Translations under genes and position numbers: made by a program
Notes under the pieces: generated by a model
Database searches by the model: none
What the model was told of the DNA's origin: nothing
The model's input: the letters and a program-made list of their open reading frames with translations, nothing else
Origin: Phaeobacter sp. B1627
Lineage (GTDB): Bacteria > Pseudomonadota > Alphaproteobacteria > Rhodobacterales > Rhodobacteraceae
Direction: 5' to 3'
Assembly: GCF_006265095.1 (NCBI RefSeq)
Contig: NZ_VCNK01000009.1
Span: 62,001 to 126,000 of the forward strand
DNA: 64,000 bases
In this document: positions 55,975 through 64,000 of the stretch, piece by piece
How the letters are laid out: each line of letters begins with the position of its first letter
How positions within the stretch are numbered: position 1 is the stretch's first letter

Positions 55975-56961
55975 ATGCGGATCAGGCGCAAGCGCCGGGG
56001 TCTGCGTGCCTTGCGGAAATCACGGGAATTGCGCTGCGTTCAGGACAACACCGGACGTATCCACTCCGGCGATATCGTGCTGGTTTGCACCGTTCGAAAC
56101 GAGCAGATCCGTTTGCCCTATTTTCTGCAGTATTATCGCGGGCTTGGGGTGAACCATTTCCTGTTTGTGGACAACGACTCCAGCGATGGAATGCGGCAGT
56201 ACCTCAAGGATATGGCGGATGTCTCGATCTGGCACACCAAAGGCAGCTACCGGAAATCTACCTTTGGTGTCGACTGGACGAACCATTTGCTGCGGAAATA
56301 TGCGCATGGACATTGGTCACTGGTCGTTGATCCGGATGAATTCTTCGTCTTTCCCTTCTGTGACACGCGGCCAATCCGCGCCCTGACCGATTGGCTGGAT
56401 GCCTCTCAGCTGCGGAGCTTTTCTGCCATGCTGCTGGATGTATACCCGAAAGGGCGGATTGACGAGGTGCCCTATCAGGCGGGGCAGAATCCTCTGGACA
56501 TTGCCCATTGGTTTGACAGCGGCAACTACACGGTCACCAGGAACAAGACATACGGCAACCTCTGGATCCAGGGCGGGCCGCGGGCTCGGGTGTTTTTTGA
56601 AAACAAGCCCAGACAAGCACCGGCTCTGAACAAGATCCCTCTGGTCAAATGGGACCGTAAATTCGTCTTTGTCAGTTCCACGCATATGTTGCTGCCGCGG
56701 GGTCTCAATCAGGTCTATGAAACCGACGGAGGCGAGAAAGCCAGCGGTGTCCTGTTGCACACGAAATTTCTCGATACGTTTGCCGCCAAAGCACAGGAAG
56801 AGCTGTCGCGGCGGCAGCATTACGCAGGGTCCGCAGAATATGTCGCCTATGCGGACAGCCTGCAGGCACAGCCCGATCTGTGGTGCAAATGGAGTGAAAG
56901 ATACATCAATTGGCGCCAGCTTGAGATCCTCGGTCTGATGTCAAAAGGGAACTGGGCATGA
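55975..56961 (+). CDS. glycosyltransferase family 2-like protein (second paralogue)
   Basis: The 328-residue protein is built like the preceding one: VCTVRNEQIRLPYFLQYYRGLG, FLFVDNDSSDGM, LVVDPDEFFVFP, NKIPLVKWD and LLHTKFLD. The ATG at 55975 is chosen; the frame is open to GTG 55888 and aligns a little way upstream, so the start is uncertain. A weak promoter (TTGTTT 55847, CATATT 55870, 17 apart) may lie in the 168-base gap before it. Its stop overlaps the GT14-like gene. Confidence 0.8.
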   Translation: MRIRRKRRGLRALRKSRELRCVQDNTGRIHSGDIVLVCTVRNEQIRLPYFLQYYRGLGVNHFLFVDNDSSDGMRQYLKDMADVSIWHTKGSYRKSTFGVDWTNHLLRKYAHGHWSLVVDPDEFFVFPFCDTRPIRALTDWLDASQLRSFSAMLLDVYPKGRIDEVPYQAGQNPLDIAHWFDSGNYTVTRNKTYGNLWIQGGPRARVFFENKPRQAPALNKIPLVKWDRKFVFVSSTHMLLPRGLNQVYETDGGEKASGVLLHTKFLDTFAAKAQEELSRRQHYAGSAEYVAYADSLQAQPDLWCKWSERYINWRQLEILGLMSKGNWA

Positions 56962-58658
56962 GCGCGGTCGGCATTGTCATGCTTGTCCACACGGCGCTGA
57001 ACCGCGCTGAGCAGGTGGCGCGCCATTGGACCGCTGCCGGCTGTCCCGTGGTGATTCATGTGGACCGCATGGTCGACCGCAATACCTTTCACGCCTTCAA
57101 GGCCAAATTCGCAGGCGAGAAGCTGATCCGCTTTTCGCGCAGGCACCGATGCGAATGGGGAACCTGGGGAATTGTGGCGGCCTCTCAATCCGCGTCGGAG
57201 CTGATGCTGGATCAGTTCCCGGATGTTCGGCACGTCTATCTCGCCTCCGGTTCCTGCCTGCCGTTGCGTCCGGTGCAGGAATTGATCGACTATCTGGCCC
57301 AGCGACCGCAGACCGACTTTATCGAAAGCGCCACAACAGCCGACGTTCCCTGGATCGTGGGTGGCCTCAGCGCGGAACGTTTTACGCTGCGCTTTCCTTT
57401 TTCCTGGCGGCAACATCGCAAGCTGTTTGATCGCTATGTGGATCTTCAACGCAAACTTGGCATGCGGCGGCGCATCCCGGCCGGATTGACTCCTCATATG
57501 GGCAGCCAGTGGTGGTGCCTGACCCGTCAGACCCTCTCCGCTATTCTCAATAGCCCGGACCGGCCGCGATATGATCGCTATTTCCGGCAGGTGTGGATTC
57601 CGGATGAAAGCTATTATCAAACGCTGGCGCGGCTCCATTCACGCACCATAGAGAGCCGGTCACTGACGCTTTCGAAGTTCGATTTTCAGGGCAAACCACA
57701 CATTTTTTATGATGACCACCTGCAGCTTCTGCGCCGTTCCGACTGCTTTGTCGCCCGCAAGATCTGGCCACAGGCAGAACGGCTGTATCAGGCTTTTCTG
57801 GCGGATCCGTCCAGTGGCTTGAAACGGACAGAGCCGAACCCGGGTAAGATCGACCGTATATTTGCCCGCGCGGTGGAACGCCGCACGCGGGGGCGTCGCG
57901 GGCTTTATATGCAGAGCAGGTACCCCGATCACGGTGCTGAGAATGGCTTGACCTGCGGCCCGTATTCCATGTTGCAGGGCTTTGCCGAGCTGTTTGAGGA
58001 ATTTGAACCGTGGCTGGCGCGCACCACGGGGGCCAGGGTGCATGGTCATTTGTTTGCGCCGGAACGCGCGGAACTGGCGGAGGACCAAAAGCTGTTCAAC
58101 GGTTGTCTCAGCGACAGTGCCAGGCTGCGTGACTATAATCCGGAGAGTTTCCTGGCCAATCTGATCTGGAATACGCGTGGCGAGCGACAGTGCTTTCAGT
58201 TCGGTCCGCGCGACACACAGAAGGCGAACTGGTTTATCGCGCGGGATGCAAATGCGCAGGTCTCGGTCATTTCCGGCGCCTGGGCGATTCCTCTGTTCAA
58301 GTCAAACCAGAGTTTTTCGAAATTACGCCGCGAGGCTGCTCGCTTGCAGCAGATCGAGGCCGAACATTTGCAGATGCTGCGCTCACGTTGGGCCAACGCC
58401 CGCATCCGGATCTGGACCATGGCGGAGTTCATAGAGGCGCCGATGGAAAACCTGCAAACTGTGGTGGGTGAGATTGGCCCTATCGCTTCCCGCCACCTGA
58501 CCCAGGCGCCGCATATGGTTGACCTGACCGACTTTGGCCAGTTCCTGCAAAACCTCAAGAACCAGGGCATGCATCCCTATCTGATGGGGGATTTCCCGGT
58601 GGGCGCTCTGAAATCGAATAGCCCGGAACGGCCCCGCAAACCCTATATGGTGAGATAA
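56958..58658 (+). CDS. GT14-type (Branch, beta-1,6-GlcNAc/xylosyltransferase-like) glycosyltransferase with C-terminal extension
   Basis: The 566-residue protein starts with VGIVMLVHTALNRAEQVARHW and has VIHVDRMVD, RHRCEWGTWGIVAA, YLASGSCLPLRP and GSQWWCLTRQT, the layout of the Branch (GT14) fold found in GlcNAc- and proteoglycan xylosyltransferases. The last 270 residues form a separate domain that I recognise only as a conserved bacterial extension. It overlaps the upstream glycosyltransferase and is followed by the sulfotransferase. It probably adds a sugar that is then sulfated or branched. Confidence 0.82.
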   Translation: MSAVGIVMLVHTALNRAEQVARHWTAAGCPVVIHVDRMVDRNTFHAFKAKFAGEKLIRFSRRHRCEWGTWGIVAASQSASELMLDQFPDVRHVYLASGSCLPLRPVQELIDYLAQRPQTDFIESATTADVPWIVGGLSAERFTLRFPFSWRQHRKLFDRYVDLQRKLGMRRRIPAGLTPHMGSQWWCLTRQTLSAILNSPDRPRYDRYFRQVWIPDESYYQTLARLHSRTIESRSLTLSKFDFQGKPHIFYDDHLQLLRRSDCFVARKIWPQAERLYQAFLADPSSGLKRTEPNPGKIDRIFARAVERRTRGRRGLYMQSRYPDHGAENGLTCGPYSMLQGFAELFEEFEPWLARTTGARVHGHLFAPERAELAEDQKLFNGCLSDSARLRDYNPESFLANLIWNTRGERQCFQFGPRDTQKANWFIARDANAQVSVISGAWAIPLFKSNQSFSKLRREAARLQQIEAEHLQMLRSRWANARIRIWTMAEFIEAPMENLQTVVGEIGPIASRHLTQAPHMVDLTDFGQFLQNLKNQGMHPYLMGDFPVGALKSNSPERPRKPYMVR

Positions 58659-58664
58659 TCGCAG

Positions 58665-60092
58665 ATGGCCGACACCTTTTCATGCTTTGTCATCTTCGCC
58701 GAAATGCGGACGGGTTCAAATTTTCTCGAGGCCAACCTGAACGCGATGGATGGCGTCATGTGTCATGGTGAAGCGTTCAACCCGCATTTCATCGGATACC
58801 CCAATCGCACCGAGGTTCTCGGGATTACGCAAAAGATGCGGGAAAACGATCCTCATCGGCTGCTTGCGGAAATCCAGCGCCAGCCCGATGCAGTGGCCGG
58901 GTTCCGGTATTTTCACGATCACGATCCGCGGGTTCTGGATGCGATCCTTGACGATCCGTCGATCGGCAAGATCATCCTGACGCGGAACCCTCTGGACAGC
59001 TATGTTTCGTGGAAGATCGCCCGGAGCACGGGCCAGTGGAAGCTGACCAATGTTGCCCGTCGCAAGGATGCAAAGGCACAGTTCGATGCGGAAGAGTTCA
59101 GCGCCCATGTCGAAACCCTGCAGGCCTTTCAGGTGACTTTGCTCAATCGTCTTCAATGCTCGGGTCAGACCGGATTCTATCTGGCCTACGAAGACCTGCA
59201 GGACGTTGATGTCATGAATGGTCTGGCCAAATGGCTTGGTGTACCGGCCCGGCTTGAGGGGCTGGACAGCAAATTGAAACGTCAGAACCCGGAACCGGTT
59301 GTGTCCAAGGTGAGCAATCCCGATGTCATGATCGATGCGCTGACCGGTCTGGACCGATTCAACCTGTCGCGGACACCAAACTTTGAGCCCCGCCGGGGGC
59401 CGGCCGTGCCGGGCTATGTGGCAGGTGTGGTGACGCCAATCCTCTATCTGCCGGTGCGCAACGGGATTGAGGATCCGGTGACCGGCTGGATGGGAAGCCT
59501 CGACAGCGTTTCGCCCGACGGGTTGATTTCAAAAATGAACCAAAAGCAGCTTCGGCAATGGCGGCGCGGTAATCCGGGGCATCGCAGCTTTACCGTTGTG
59601 CGCCATCCGTTGGCGCGGGCGCACACTGTGTTTTGCACGAAAATTCTGTCCAACGGTCCTGGAAGCCTGCGCAAAATTCGCGACACCCTGCGCCGTCGTT
59701 TCAACCTGGAAATACCCGAGCACGCTGTTGACGAAACCTATAGCCGGCCTCAGCACCGACTGGCCTTTGAGCAATTTCTGATGTTCCTGAAGGCGAATCT
59801 CGCCGGGCAGACCTCTGTGAGAATTGATCCCAACTGGGCCAGCCAGACGCAGGTTCTCTGTGGGTTTTCCGAACTGGCCATGCCGGACCTGATCCTGCGT
59901 GAGGAGGACATGACCGAAGATCTTCCCTGGTTGGCGCGAAAGCTCGGCAGAATGAATCCGGCCCCCGCACCTCGGGCGGAAGCGGATCATCCCCATGCGT
60001 TGAGTGGGATTTACGACGCGGAGCTGGAGGCTCTGTGCCAGTCTGTTTACCAAAGGGATTATCTGACTTTTGGCTATGGTCCATGGCGCTGA
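58665..60092 (+). CDS. two-domain sulfotransferase
   Basis: The 475-residue protein seems to hold two sulfotransferase units. The first (residues 1-220) has a 5'-phosphosulfate loop MRTGSNF (14-20) and a 3'-phosphate motif LTRNPLDSYVSW (R107, S112). The second, from about residue 240, resembles the Sulfotransfer_2 family: VVRHPLARAHTVF near 309-321, then LAFEQFLMFL and the DPNWASQTQVLCG stretch. The second lacks an obvious own phosphosulfate loop. It would transfer sulfate from PAPS to a polysaccharide. Confidence 0.82.
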   Translation: MADTFSCFVIFAEMRTGSNFLEANLNAMDGVMCHGEAFNPHFIGYPNRTEVLGITQKMRENDPHRLLAEIQRQPDAVAGFRYFHDHDPRVLDAILDDPSIGKIILTRNPLDSYVSWKIARSTGQWKLTNVARRKDAKAQFDAEEFSAHVETLQAFQVTLLNRLQCSGQTGFYLAYEDLQDVDVMNGLAKWLGVPARLEGLDSKLKRQNPEPVVSKVSNPDVMIDALTGLDRFNLSRTPNFEPRRGPAVPGYVAGVVTPILYLPVRNGIEDPVTGWMGSLDSVSPDGLISKMNQKQLRQWRRGNPGHRSFTVVRHPLARAHTVFCTKILSNGPGSLRKIRDTLRRRFNLEIPEHAVDETYSRPQHRLAFEQFLMFLKANLAGQTSVRIDPNWASQTQVLCGFSELAMPDLILREEDMTEDLPWLARKLGRMNPAPAPRAEADHPHALSGIYDAELEALCQSVYQRDYLTFGYGPWR

Positions 60093-60117
60093 GCGGCCTA
60101 CAGAAAAGCAAAAGCCC

Positions 60118-60140
60118 GTGGTGAAGGAGCAGTTCACCAC
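60118..60140. repeat. inverted repeat after the sulfotransferase gene
   Basis: GTGGTGAA at 60118-60125 pairs with TTCACCAC at 60133-60140 around a seven-base loop. There is no T run, so it may protect the mRNA end or be a weak terminator. The remaining gap to ptsN shows nothing else. Confidence 0.45.
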
Positions 60141-60235
60141 AAGCGACTCAACAACAGCGCAAAGATATAGGGGACGGGACTGCTCCGGTGCAGATGTCCT
60201 CAGGCGCGCTCAGAGAGAGGGCCCGCCCTCTGTGA

Positions 60236-60700
60236 TCAGGCGGCCTGGACCGACTGGTTCTCCGTCAAAATAGTATAGAGCGTCGTAGGATCCGGATTTG
60301 CGCGGAGCTTGGTGCAGAGATTCTGTTCCCGGAGGGTGCGGGACACCAGCGCAAGGGCCTTGAGGTGTTCCACGCCCGCATCCACCGGAGCAAATAGGGC
60401 GAAAACGATGTCCACCGGCTGACGGTCGACCGCGCCGAAATCCAACGGCTTTTCAAGTGAGACAAACACGCCGACGACCCGATCCACCGTGCCGAGACGG
60501 GCGTGGGGCAGGGCGACACCGTGTCCGACACCGGTCGGACCAAGGCTCTCGCGGTCCAGCAGCGCCTCGACGGTGCTCTGCGCATCAAGTTGGTGCGCAA
60601 AATTTGCGACTTCGGCGATTTCCTGAAACAGGCGTTTCTTGCTGGAGGCAGCACCAATAACCCGTACGGCCTCTTGTTTGAGGATGTTCGAAATCTGCAT
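60236..60700 (-). CDS. ptsN: nitrogen PTS EIIA component
   Basis: The 154-residue phosphocarrier has the phosphorylated His in GVGHGVALPHARL and the family PVDIVFALFAPVDAG stretch. In the nitrogen-type PTS it regulates targets such as potassium uptake and carbon-nitrogen balance. ATG 60700 has GGAGC upstream; a longer frame to 60769 runs into the hpf end and is rejected. It follows hpf after 53 bases. Confidence 0.93.
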   Translation of the reverse strand: MQISNILKQEAVRVIGAASSKKRLFQEIAEVANFAHQLDAQSTVEALLDRESLGPTGVGHGVALPHARLGTVDRVVGVFVSLEKPLDFGAVDRQPVDIVFALFAPVDAGVEHLKALALVSRTLREQNLCTKLRANPDPTTLYTILTENQSVQAA

Positions 60701-60753
60701 TGGTACTGCTCCATTCGGGGTGAAGGGGCCTTTCCGGGCCCCTTCGATTGTAT

Positions 60754-61317
60754 TTAGGGATCGATCCACCCGATGTTGCCATCTTCGCGTCGATACACCA
60801 CGTTTAATCCGGATTTGGCGTCATTTCTGAACACCAGAACAGGCGATCCGGCCAGCTCCATCTGCATTACAGCTTCGCCGACGGACAAAGACGGGATCTT
60901 GGTCTCCATCTCGGCCACGATGATCGGCTGCAACGTTTCTGGTTCTACCTCGGAACCTACCTCTTCAGAGGCGAGGATATACGAGCTGGCGCCCATAAGT
61001 TCAACAGGCTCGCTCCGGTCGCGGTGGTGATCTTTCAATCTCCGCTTGTATCGCCTGAGCTGCTTGTCCATTTTCTCCAGGCAGCCATCAAAGGCTGCAT
61101 AGATTTCAGTGGCATGCGCCCTCGCTTGACAGGTCAGGCCGGTTGAAAGGTGAACGATGGTTTCGCAGACATATTCATGCGCGTTGCGGGAGAAGACGAC
61201 CTGAGCATCGGTGGGTCGGCCTGCGTATTTCTCTAGAACTGTACTCAACTCCGTCTCCACGTGAGTCTGGAGAGATTCGCCGATGTCGATCTGTTTTCCG
61301 CTGACTTTGTAACGCAT
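60754..61317 (-). CDS. hpf: long-form ribosome hibernation promoting factor
   Basis: The 187-residue protein has the N-terminal HPF fold (YKVSGKQIDIGESLQTHVE, MDKQLRRYKRRLKDHH) and the C-terminal dimerising domain (PIIVAEMETKIPSLSVGEAVMQMEL...VYRREDGNIGWIDP). The long form joins 70S ribosomes into 100S dimers in stationary phase. It lies between lptB and ptsN. The usual rpoN is missing at this place. Confidence 0.93.
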   Translation of the reverse strand: MRYKVSGKQIDIGESLQTHVETELSTVLEKYAGRPTDAQVVFSRNAHEYVCETIVHLSTGLTCQARAHATEIYAAFDGCLEKMDKQLRRYKRRLKDHHRDRSEPVELMGASSYILASEEVGSEVEPETLQPIIVAEMETKIPSLSVGEAVMQMELAGSPVLVFRNDAKSGLNVVYRREDGNIGWIDP

Positions 61318-61516
61318 GTGATCTCCTTATTGTTATGCCTGACTCGATGCGACCTGACGCAGGTGTTGCGTGGTCACAGAACTACGATAGCCAGGAAGGA
61401 TGGGCAGAATGTGAAGCAAGCAGTTCCGATGGTCCTGAGCACAGGGCCAATTGGGTGACTGCGACGGGATGCACATTTGCCATGCGACAATTCCATGACA
61501 ATCCCCGGTCGGAGTC

Positions 61517-61536
61517 AATGCAAATCCATTTGCATT
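61517..61536. promoter_or_regulatory. perfect palindrome upstream of hpf
   Basis: AATGCAAAT at 61517-61525 and ATTTGCATT at 61528-61536 form a perfect nine-base inverted repeat with a CC spacer. It lies about 200 bases upstream of hpf in the 276-base gap to lptB, on no gene. The 9-2-9 form suits a dimeric DNA-binding regulator such as a Fur-family protein; identity unknown. Confidence 0.45.
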
Positions 61537-61593
61537 TGTTCGCGACGCATCCTGTTGCAGGGTCAGATGTGCGGAAACTTGCGAAAAGACGGG

Positions 61594-62352
61594 TTAAGAG
61601 ATGCGAAAATTATCACCAAGATAGACTCGACGGACATTTTCATTCTCGACCACTTCTTCCGGGGTGCCGGACATCAGCACTTGCCCGTCATGGAGGATAT
61701 AGGCCCGGTCCACGATTTCGAGGGTTTCGCGTACGTTGTGATCTGTGATCAGAACACCGATTCCACGTGTCTTCAGCTCGGCGACAAGGTTTCGAATATC
61801 GCCGACCGAGATCGGATCGACGCCCGCAAATGGTTCATCAAGAAGCAGGTATTTCGGATCTGCCGCGAGACAGCGGGCAATTTCCACCCGCCTGCGTTCC
61901 CCGCCGGACAGGGCCAATGCCGGTGCGCGACGCAGGTGTTCGATGGAGAAATCGGACAGCAGTTCTTCGAGGCGTTCGCGGCGTTTGTGTTCATCAGAAA
62001 CGGTAATATCCAGCACGGCCGCAATGTTATCTTCGACGGACAGGCCGCGGAAAATCGACATTTCCTGAGGCAGATACCCGATGCCGAGCCGGGCGCGCCG
62101 GTACATCGGCAGGTTCGTCACGGTTTGCCCGTCAATGCTGACGCTGCCGGCTTCCGGGAAAACAAGCCCCGCAATCGTGTAAAAACTGGTCGTCTTGCCG
62201 GACCCGTTCGGCCCCATCAACGCGACGACCTCGCCGCGATTGAGCTCCATCGACACGTCGCGGATCACGACTTTCTTGCGATAGCTCTTGCGCATTTTAT
62301 CGACGCGCAGCCCGGCGGTTCCGGGTGTGACTGTCAGTTCCGGGCGTGCCAT
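61594..62352 (-). CDS. lptB: lipopolysaccharide export ATPase LptB
   Basis: The 252-residue ATPase powers LPS extraction by LptFG. It has Walker A GPNGSGKTT, the GYLPQEMSIFRGLSVEDN Q-loop region, signature ALSGGERRR, Walker B LLLDEPFAGVDP and H-loop ITDHNVRETL. About 15 residues precede the conserved ATPase start. It overlaps lptA (TGATG). Confidence 0.96.
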   Translation of the reverse strand: MARPELTVTPGTAGLRVDKMRKSYRKKVVIRDVSMELNRGEVVALMGPNGSGKTTSFYTIAGLVFPEAGSVSIDGQTVTNLPMYRRARLGIGYLPQEMSIFRGLSVEDNIAAVLDITVSDEHKRRERLEELLSDFSIEHLRRAPALALSGGERRRVEIARCLAADPKYLLLDEPFAGVDPISVGDIRNLVAELKTRGIGVLITDHNVRETLEIVDRAYILHDGQVLMSGTPEEVVENENVRRVYLGDNFRIS

Positions 62353-62849
62353 CAGTTGTTGTCGCCGCCGGATAGGGTGGTGCGGACGCGTCCGCTGAGG
62401 GTCGCATTGCCGGTCGCAAGGTTGACCACCATATGCTCCGCACCGAGCGACGTGGTTCCCTGTGTCAGCAGCACGCTGCCCCGCAGCTCAACCAGGCCGC
62501 TGTCGACGGTATAATCCGCTTCACCGGCCTCGGCGGCGTCTGTTCCGCTGACCAAAACCACATTGCCGCGGGCCTCCAATCGTTTGATCCCGCTGCCTTC
62601 GGTCTTGTTGATGACCAAAACACTGTCGGCGCTGAGCCGCATTTGCCCCTGTATGATCAAAACATTTCCCTTGAACAGGGCAGAGCCGTCTTCCTGATTC
62701 ATATCGAGCGCATCGGCGGTGACATCCACTGGCTGGGAGATGTCGGTTTTGAGCACACCAAACGAAATTTCGGTGCCCTGCGCGGTGGCGGGCGGTGCGA
62801 GAGACAGGGCGACAAGGCCGAGAATGAAAGCGATTGCTGGTCGTTGCAC
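62352..62849 (-). CDS. lptA: lipopolysaccharide transport periplasmic protein LptA
   Basis: The 165-residue protein has a signal peptide (PPATAQG) and the OstA beta-jellyroll (DVTADALDMNQEDGSALFKGNV, LEARGNVVLVSG, AEHMVVNLATGNATLSGRV). It bridges the periplasm between LptC and LptD. It sits three bases after lptC and overlaps lptB. Confidence 0.93.
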   Translation of the reverse strand: MQRPAIAFILGLVALSLAPPATAQGTEISFGVLKTDISQPVDVTADALDMNQEDGSALFKGNVLIIQGQMRLSADSVLVINKTEGSGIKRLEARGNVVLVSGTDAAEAGEADYTVDSGLVELRGSVLLTQGTTSLGAEHMVVNLATGNATLSGRVRTTLSGGDNN

Positions 62850-62852
62850 GTT

Positions 62853-63452
62853 TTATCTTTCTGCTTTTGCGGGATCGTACACCAGCTTTACGCCATTCGT
62901 GAACTCAATATGCACGGGCGCGTTCTTCGATTTTGTGAAGATCCGCATAGATCCGGCGGTAAAGTCCCCGATCGGGCCGGTGGCGGTGATGCTGCCGGGG
63001 CTGCGGGCTTCGCTGCCGCTCAATTCCGCTTCGAGTGTCTCGGTTTCAATTCTGGTGCCGTCGGTTGTCAGAATGCGGACATTGCCGGTCAGCGTCGCGC
63101 TGTTCGTATCCGGCTGCAGCGCGCCCGAATCCGACAGCAGCAGGATGCTCCGCCCTTCGGTGGTGCGAATCTCGGCTTCGAGATCGGTCGCGGACGCGGT
63201 TCCCAAATCGCTGCTCGGGAAGGCTTTGGCAGCGGCGATTGTGATTTCATGACCAGCTTCCGTGGTGCCCGTGAAGAAGGGCGCCGTGACCTGCTGACCC
63301 CGAAGCCGGTCATCTATGTCGACCTGAGCAAAGGGGATGACCGGGCGGGTTTCGACCTGCCGGGAAATCAGGAACAGCGTCGACAACAGCGCCACGGCGG
63401 CGAGCGGAAGGACAACCTTCAGGAGGGCAATGATGCGTGAGTAGCGATCCAT
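62853..63452 (-). CDS. lptC: LPS export component LptC
   Basis: The 199-residue protein has one N-terminal membrane span (LKVVLPLAAVALLSTLFLI) and a periplasmic LptC jellyroll with GTTEAGHEITI and LTGNVRILTTDGTRIETETL. It passes LPS from LptBFG to LptA. It lies 75 bases after the RNase D gene on the same strand. Confidence 0.9.
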   Translation of the reverse strand: MDRYSRIIALLKVVLPLAAVALLSTLFLISRQVETRPVIPFAQVDIDDRLRGQQVTAPFFTGTTEAGHEITIAAAKAFPSSDLGTASATDLEAEIRTTEGRSILLLSDSGALQPDTNSATLTGNVRILTTDGTRIETETLEAELSGSEARSPGSITATGPIGDFTAGSMRIFTKSKNAPVHIEFTNGVKLVYDPAKAER

Positions 63453-63527
63453 CTTTTGGCCATCCTGTTGCCGGGTTTCATGAAAGCTGCGGGACAGGTG
63501 CGGCCCTGCGATGTGTCGTGCGATTTG

Positions 63528-64000
63528 TCACGAATGGGCAAAGATATCTGTATCAGGCCAGCCGGCAAGGTCCAGTTTCGCGCGGGTCGGGAGAAAATCG
63601 AAACAGGCCTGCGCCAGGTGCAGCCGCTCTTCGCGTTCCAGCCGCTTGTCCAGCTCGACCCGCAACCTGTGCAGATAGAGAACGTCCGAGGCCGCATAAT
63701 CCTGTTGCGCGCGGGTGAGCGTTTCCGCGCCCCAATCGCTCATTTGTTGCTGTTTGGAGAGATCCAGCCCAAGCAGATCCTGCGTCAGGTTTTTCAATCC
63801 GTGCCGGTCGGTATAGGTGCGCACGAGGCGGCTGGCGATCTTTGTGCAGTAGACGGGCGCCGCCAATGTGCCAAACGCGTGAAACAGCGCCGCGATGTCG
63901 AACCGGCCATAGTGGAACAGTTTCAGCACCTTGGGATCAGCAAGGAGCCGGGAAATGTTGGGAGCTTCCCTCTGGTCTTTGGCAATCTGCACCACATGGG
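63528..64000 (-). CDS. rnd: ribonuclease D-type 3'-5' exonuclease (partial, 5' end beyond window)
   Basis: The visible 157 codons are the C-terminal part of a DEDDy exonuclease. Seen are KLFHYGRFDIAALFHAFG with an acidic catalytic residue, TKIASRLVRTYTDRHGLKNL, and the YxxxD motif in YAASDVLYLHRLR. The frame stays open to the window edge, so the GTG at 63995 is internal. The short form without HRDC domains is usual in alphaproteobacteria. It probably trims tRNA or other RNA ends. Confidence 0.88.
   Translation of the reverse strand, partial: HVVQIAKDQREAPNISRLLADPKVLKLFHYGRFDIAALFHAFGTLAAPVYCTKIASRLVRTYTDRHGLKNLTQDLLGLDLSKQQQMSDWGAETLTRAQQDYAASDVLYLHRLRVELDKRLEREERLHLAQACFDFLPTRAKLDLAGWPDTDIFAHS

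Overview
The window looks like chromosomal DNA of a marine alphaproteobacterium of the Roseobacter group (Rhodobacterales). This rests on the gene sets and protein types, not on any rRNA: a NaChBac-type sodium channel gene, the rimP-nusA-ylxR/L7Ae-infB operon, an lptC-lptA-lptB-hpf-ptsN run without rpoN, an alphaproteobacterial-type ferrochelatase, and YkuD and CAP cell-wall proteins typical of that group. GC content is high and genes are densely packed, with many ATGA or TGATG overlaps. No rRNA, tRNA, CRISPR array, insertion sequence or prophage was seen.

Region 1 (0-8.4 kb): a two-gene ABC exporter, a TrmA/RlmD-type RNA methyltransferase whose stop overlaps a voltage-gated sodium channel gene, then two YkuD L,D-transpeptidase-family proteins flanking a CAP-domain lipoprotein, and a 60-residue membrane-type small protein with a 5' hairpin, strong ribosome binding site and strong terminator.

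Region 2 (8.4-15.8 kb): hemH, an NDUFAF5/BioC-like methyltransferase, a ComF-type protein, grxC, a nitrilase-family amidase, a MarR regulator, a 368-base gap holding a possible structured small RNA, ubiG, proline iminopeptidase and a half-length dipeptide-binding-like protein.

Region 3 (15.8-31.1 kb): an ECF sigma factor that seems to start at ATT, with its membrane anti-sigma factor; rimP-nusA-ylxR-infB behind a promoter and leader terminator; a reverse-strand run of parvulin, argJ and mutT; secA; and two secreted proteins, one a phosphate-binding-like/OmpA fusion.

Region 4 (31.1-45.2 kb): a complete galactoside system. An IclR regulator and a CUT1-type ATPase face an operon encoding a sugar-binding protein, two permeases, alpha-galactosidase, and the De Ley-Doudoroff galactose route (dehydrogenase, lactonase, dehydratase, KDGal kinase, KDPGal aldolase), ending with a GH42 beta-galactosidase. 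A 20-bp tandem operator-like repeat lies before the binding-protein gene.

Region 5 (45.2-64 kb): radC, dnaK-dnaJ with a heat-shock-type promoter, alkB, then a probable surface polysaccharide locus (KpsM-type permease, PAP phosphatase CysQ, CMP-Kdo synthetase-like protein, galU, galE, two related glycosyltransferases, a GT14-type glycosyltransferase and a two-domain sulfotransferase). The permease, nucleotide sugar, sulfotransferase and PAP-recycling genes together suggest a sulfated capsule. The window ends with ptsN, hpf, lptB, lptA, lptC and the 3' part of an RNase D gene, all on the reverse strand.
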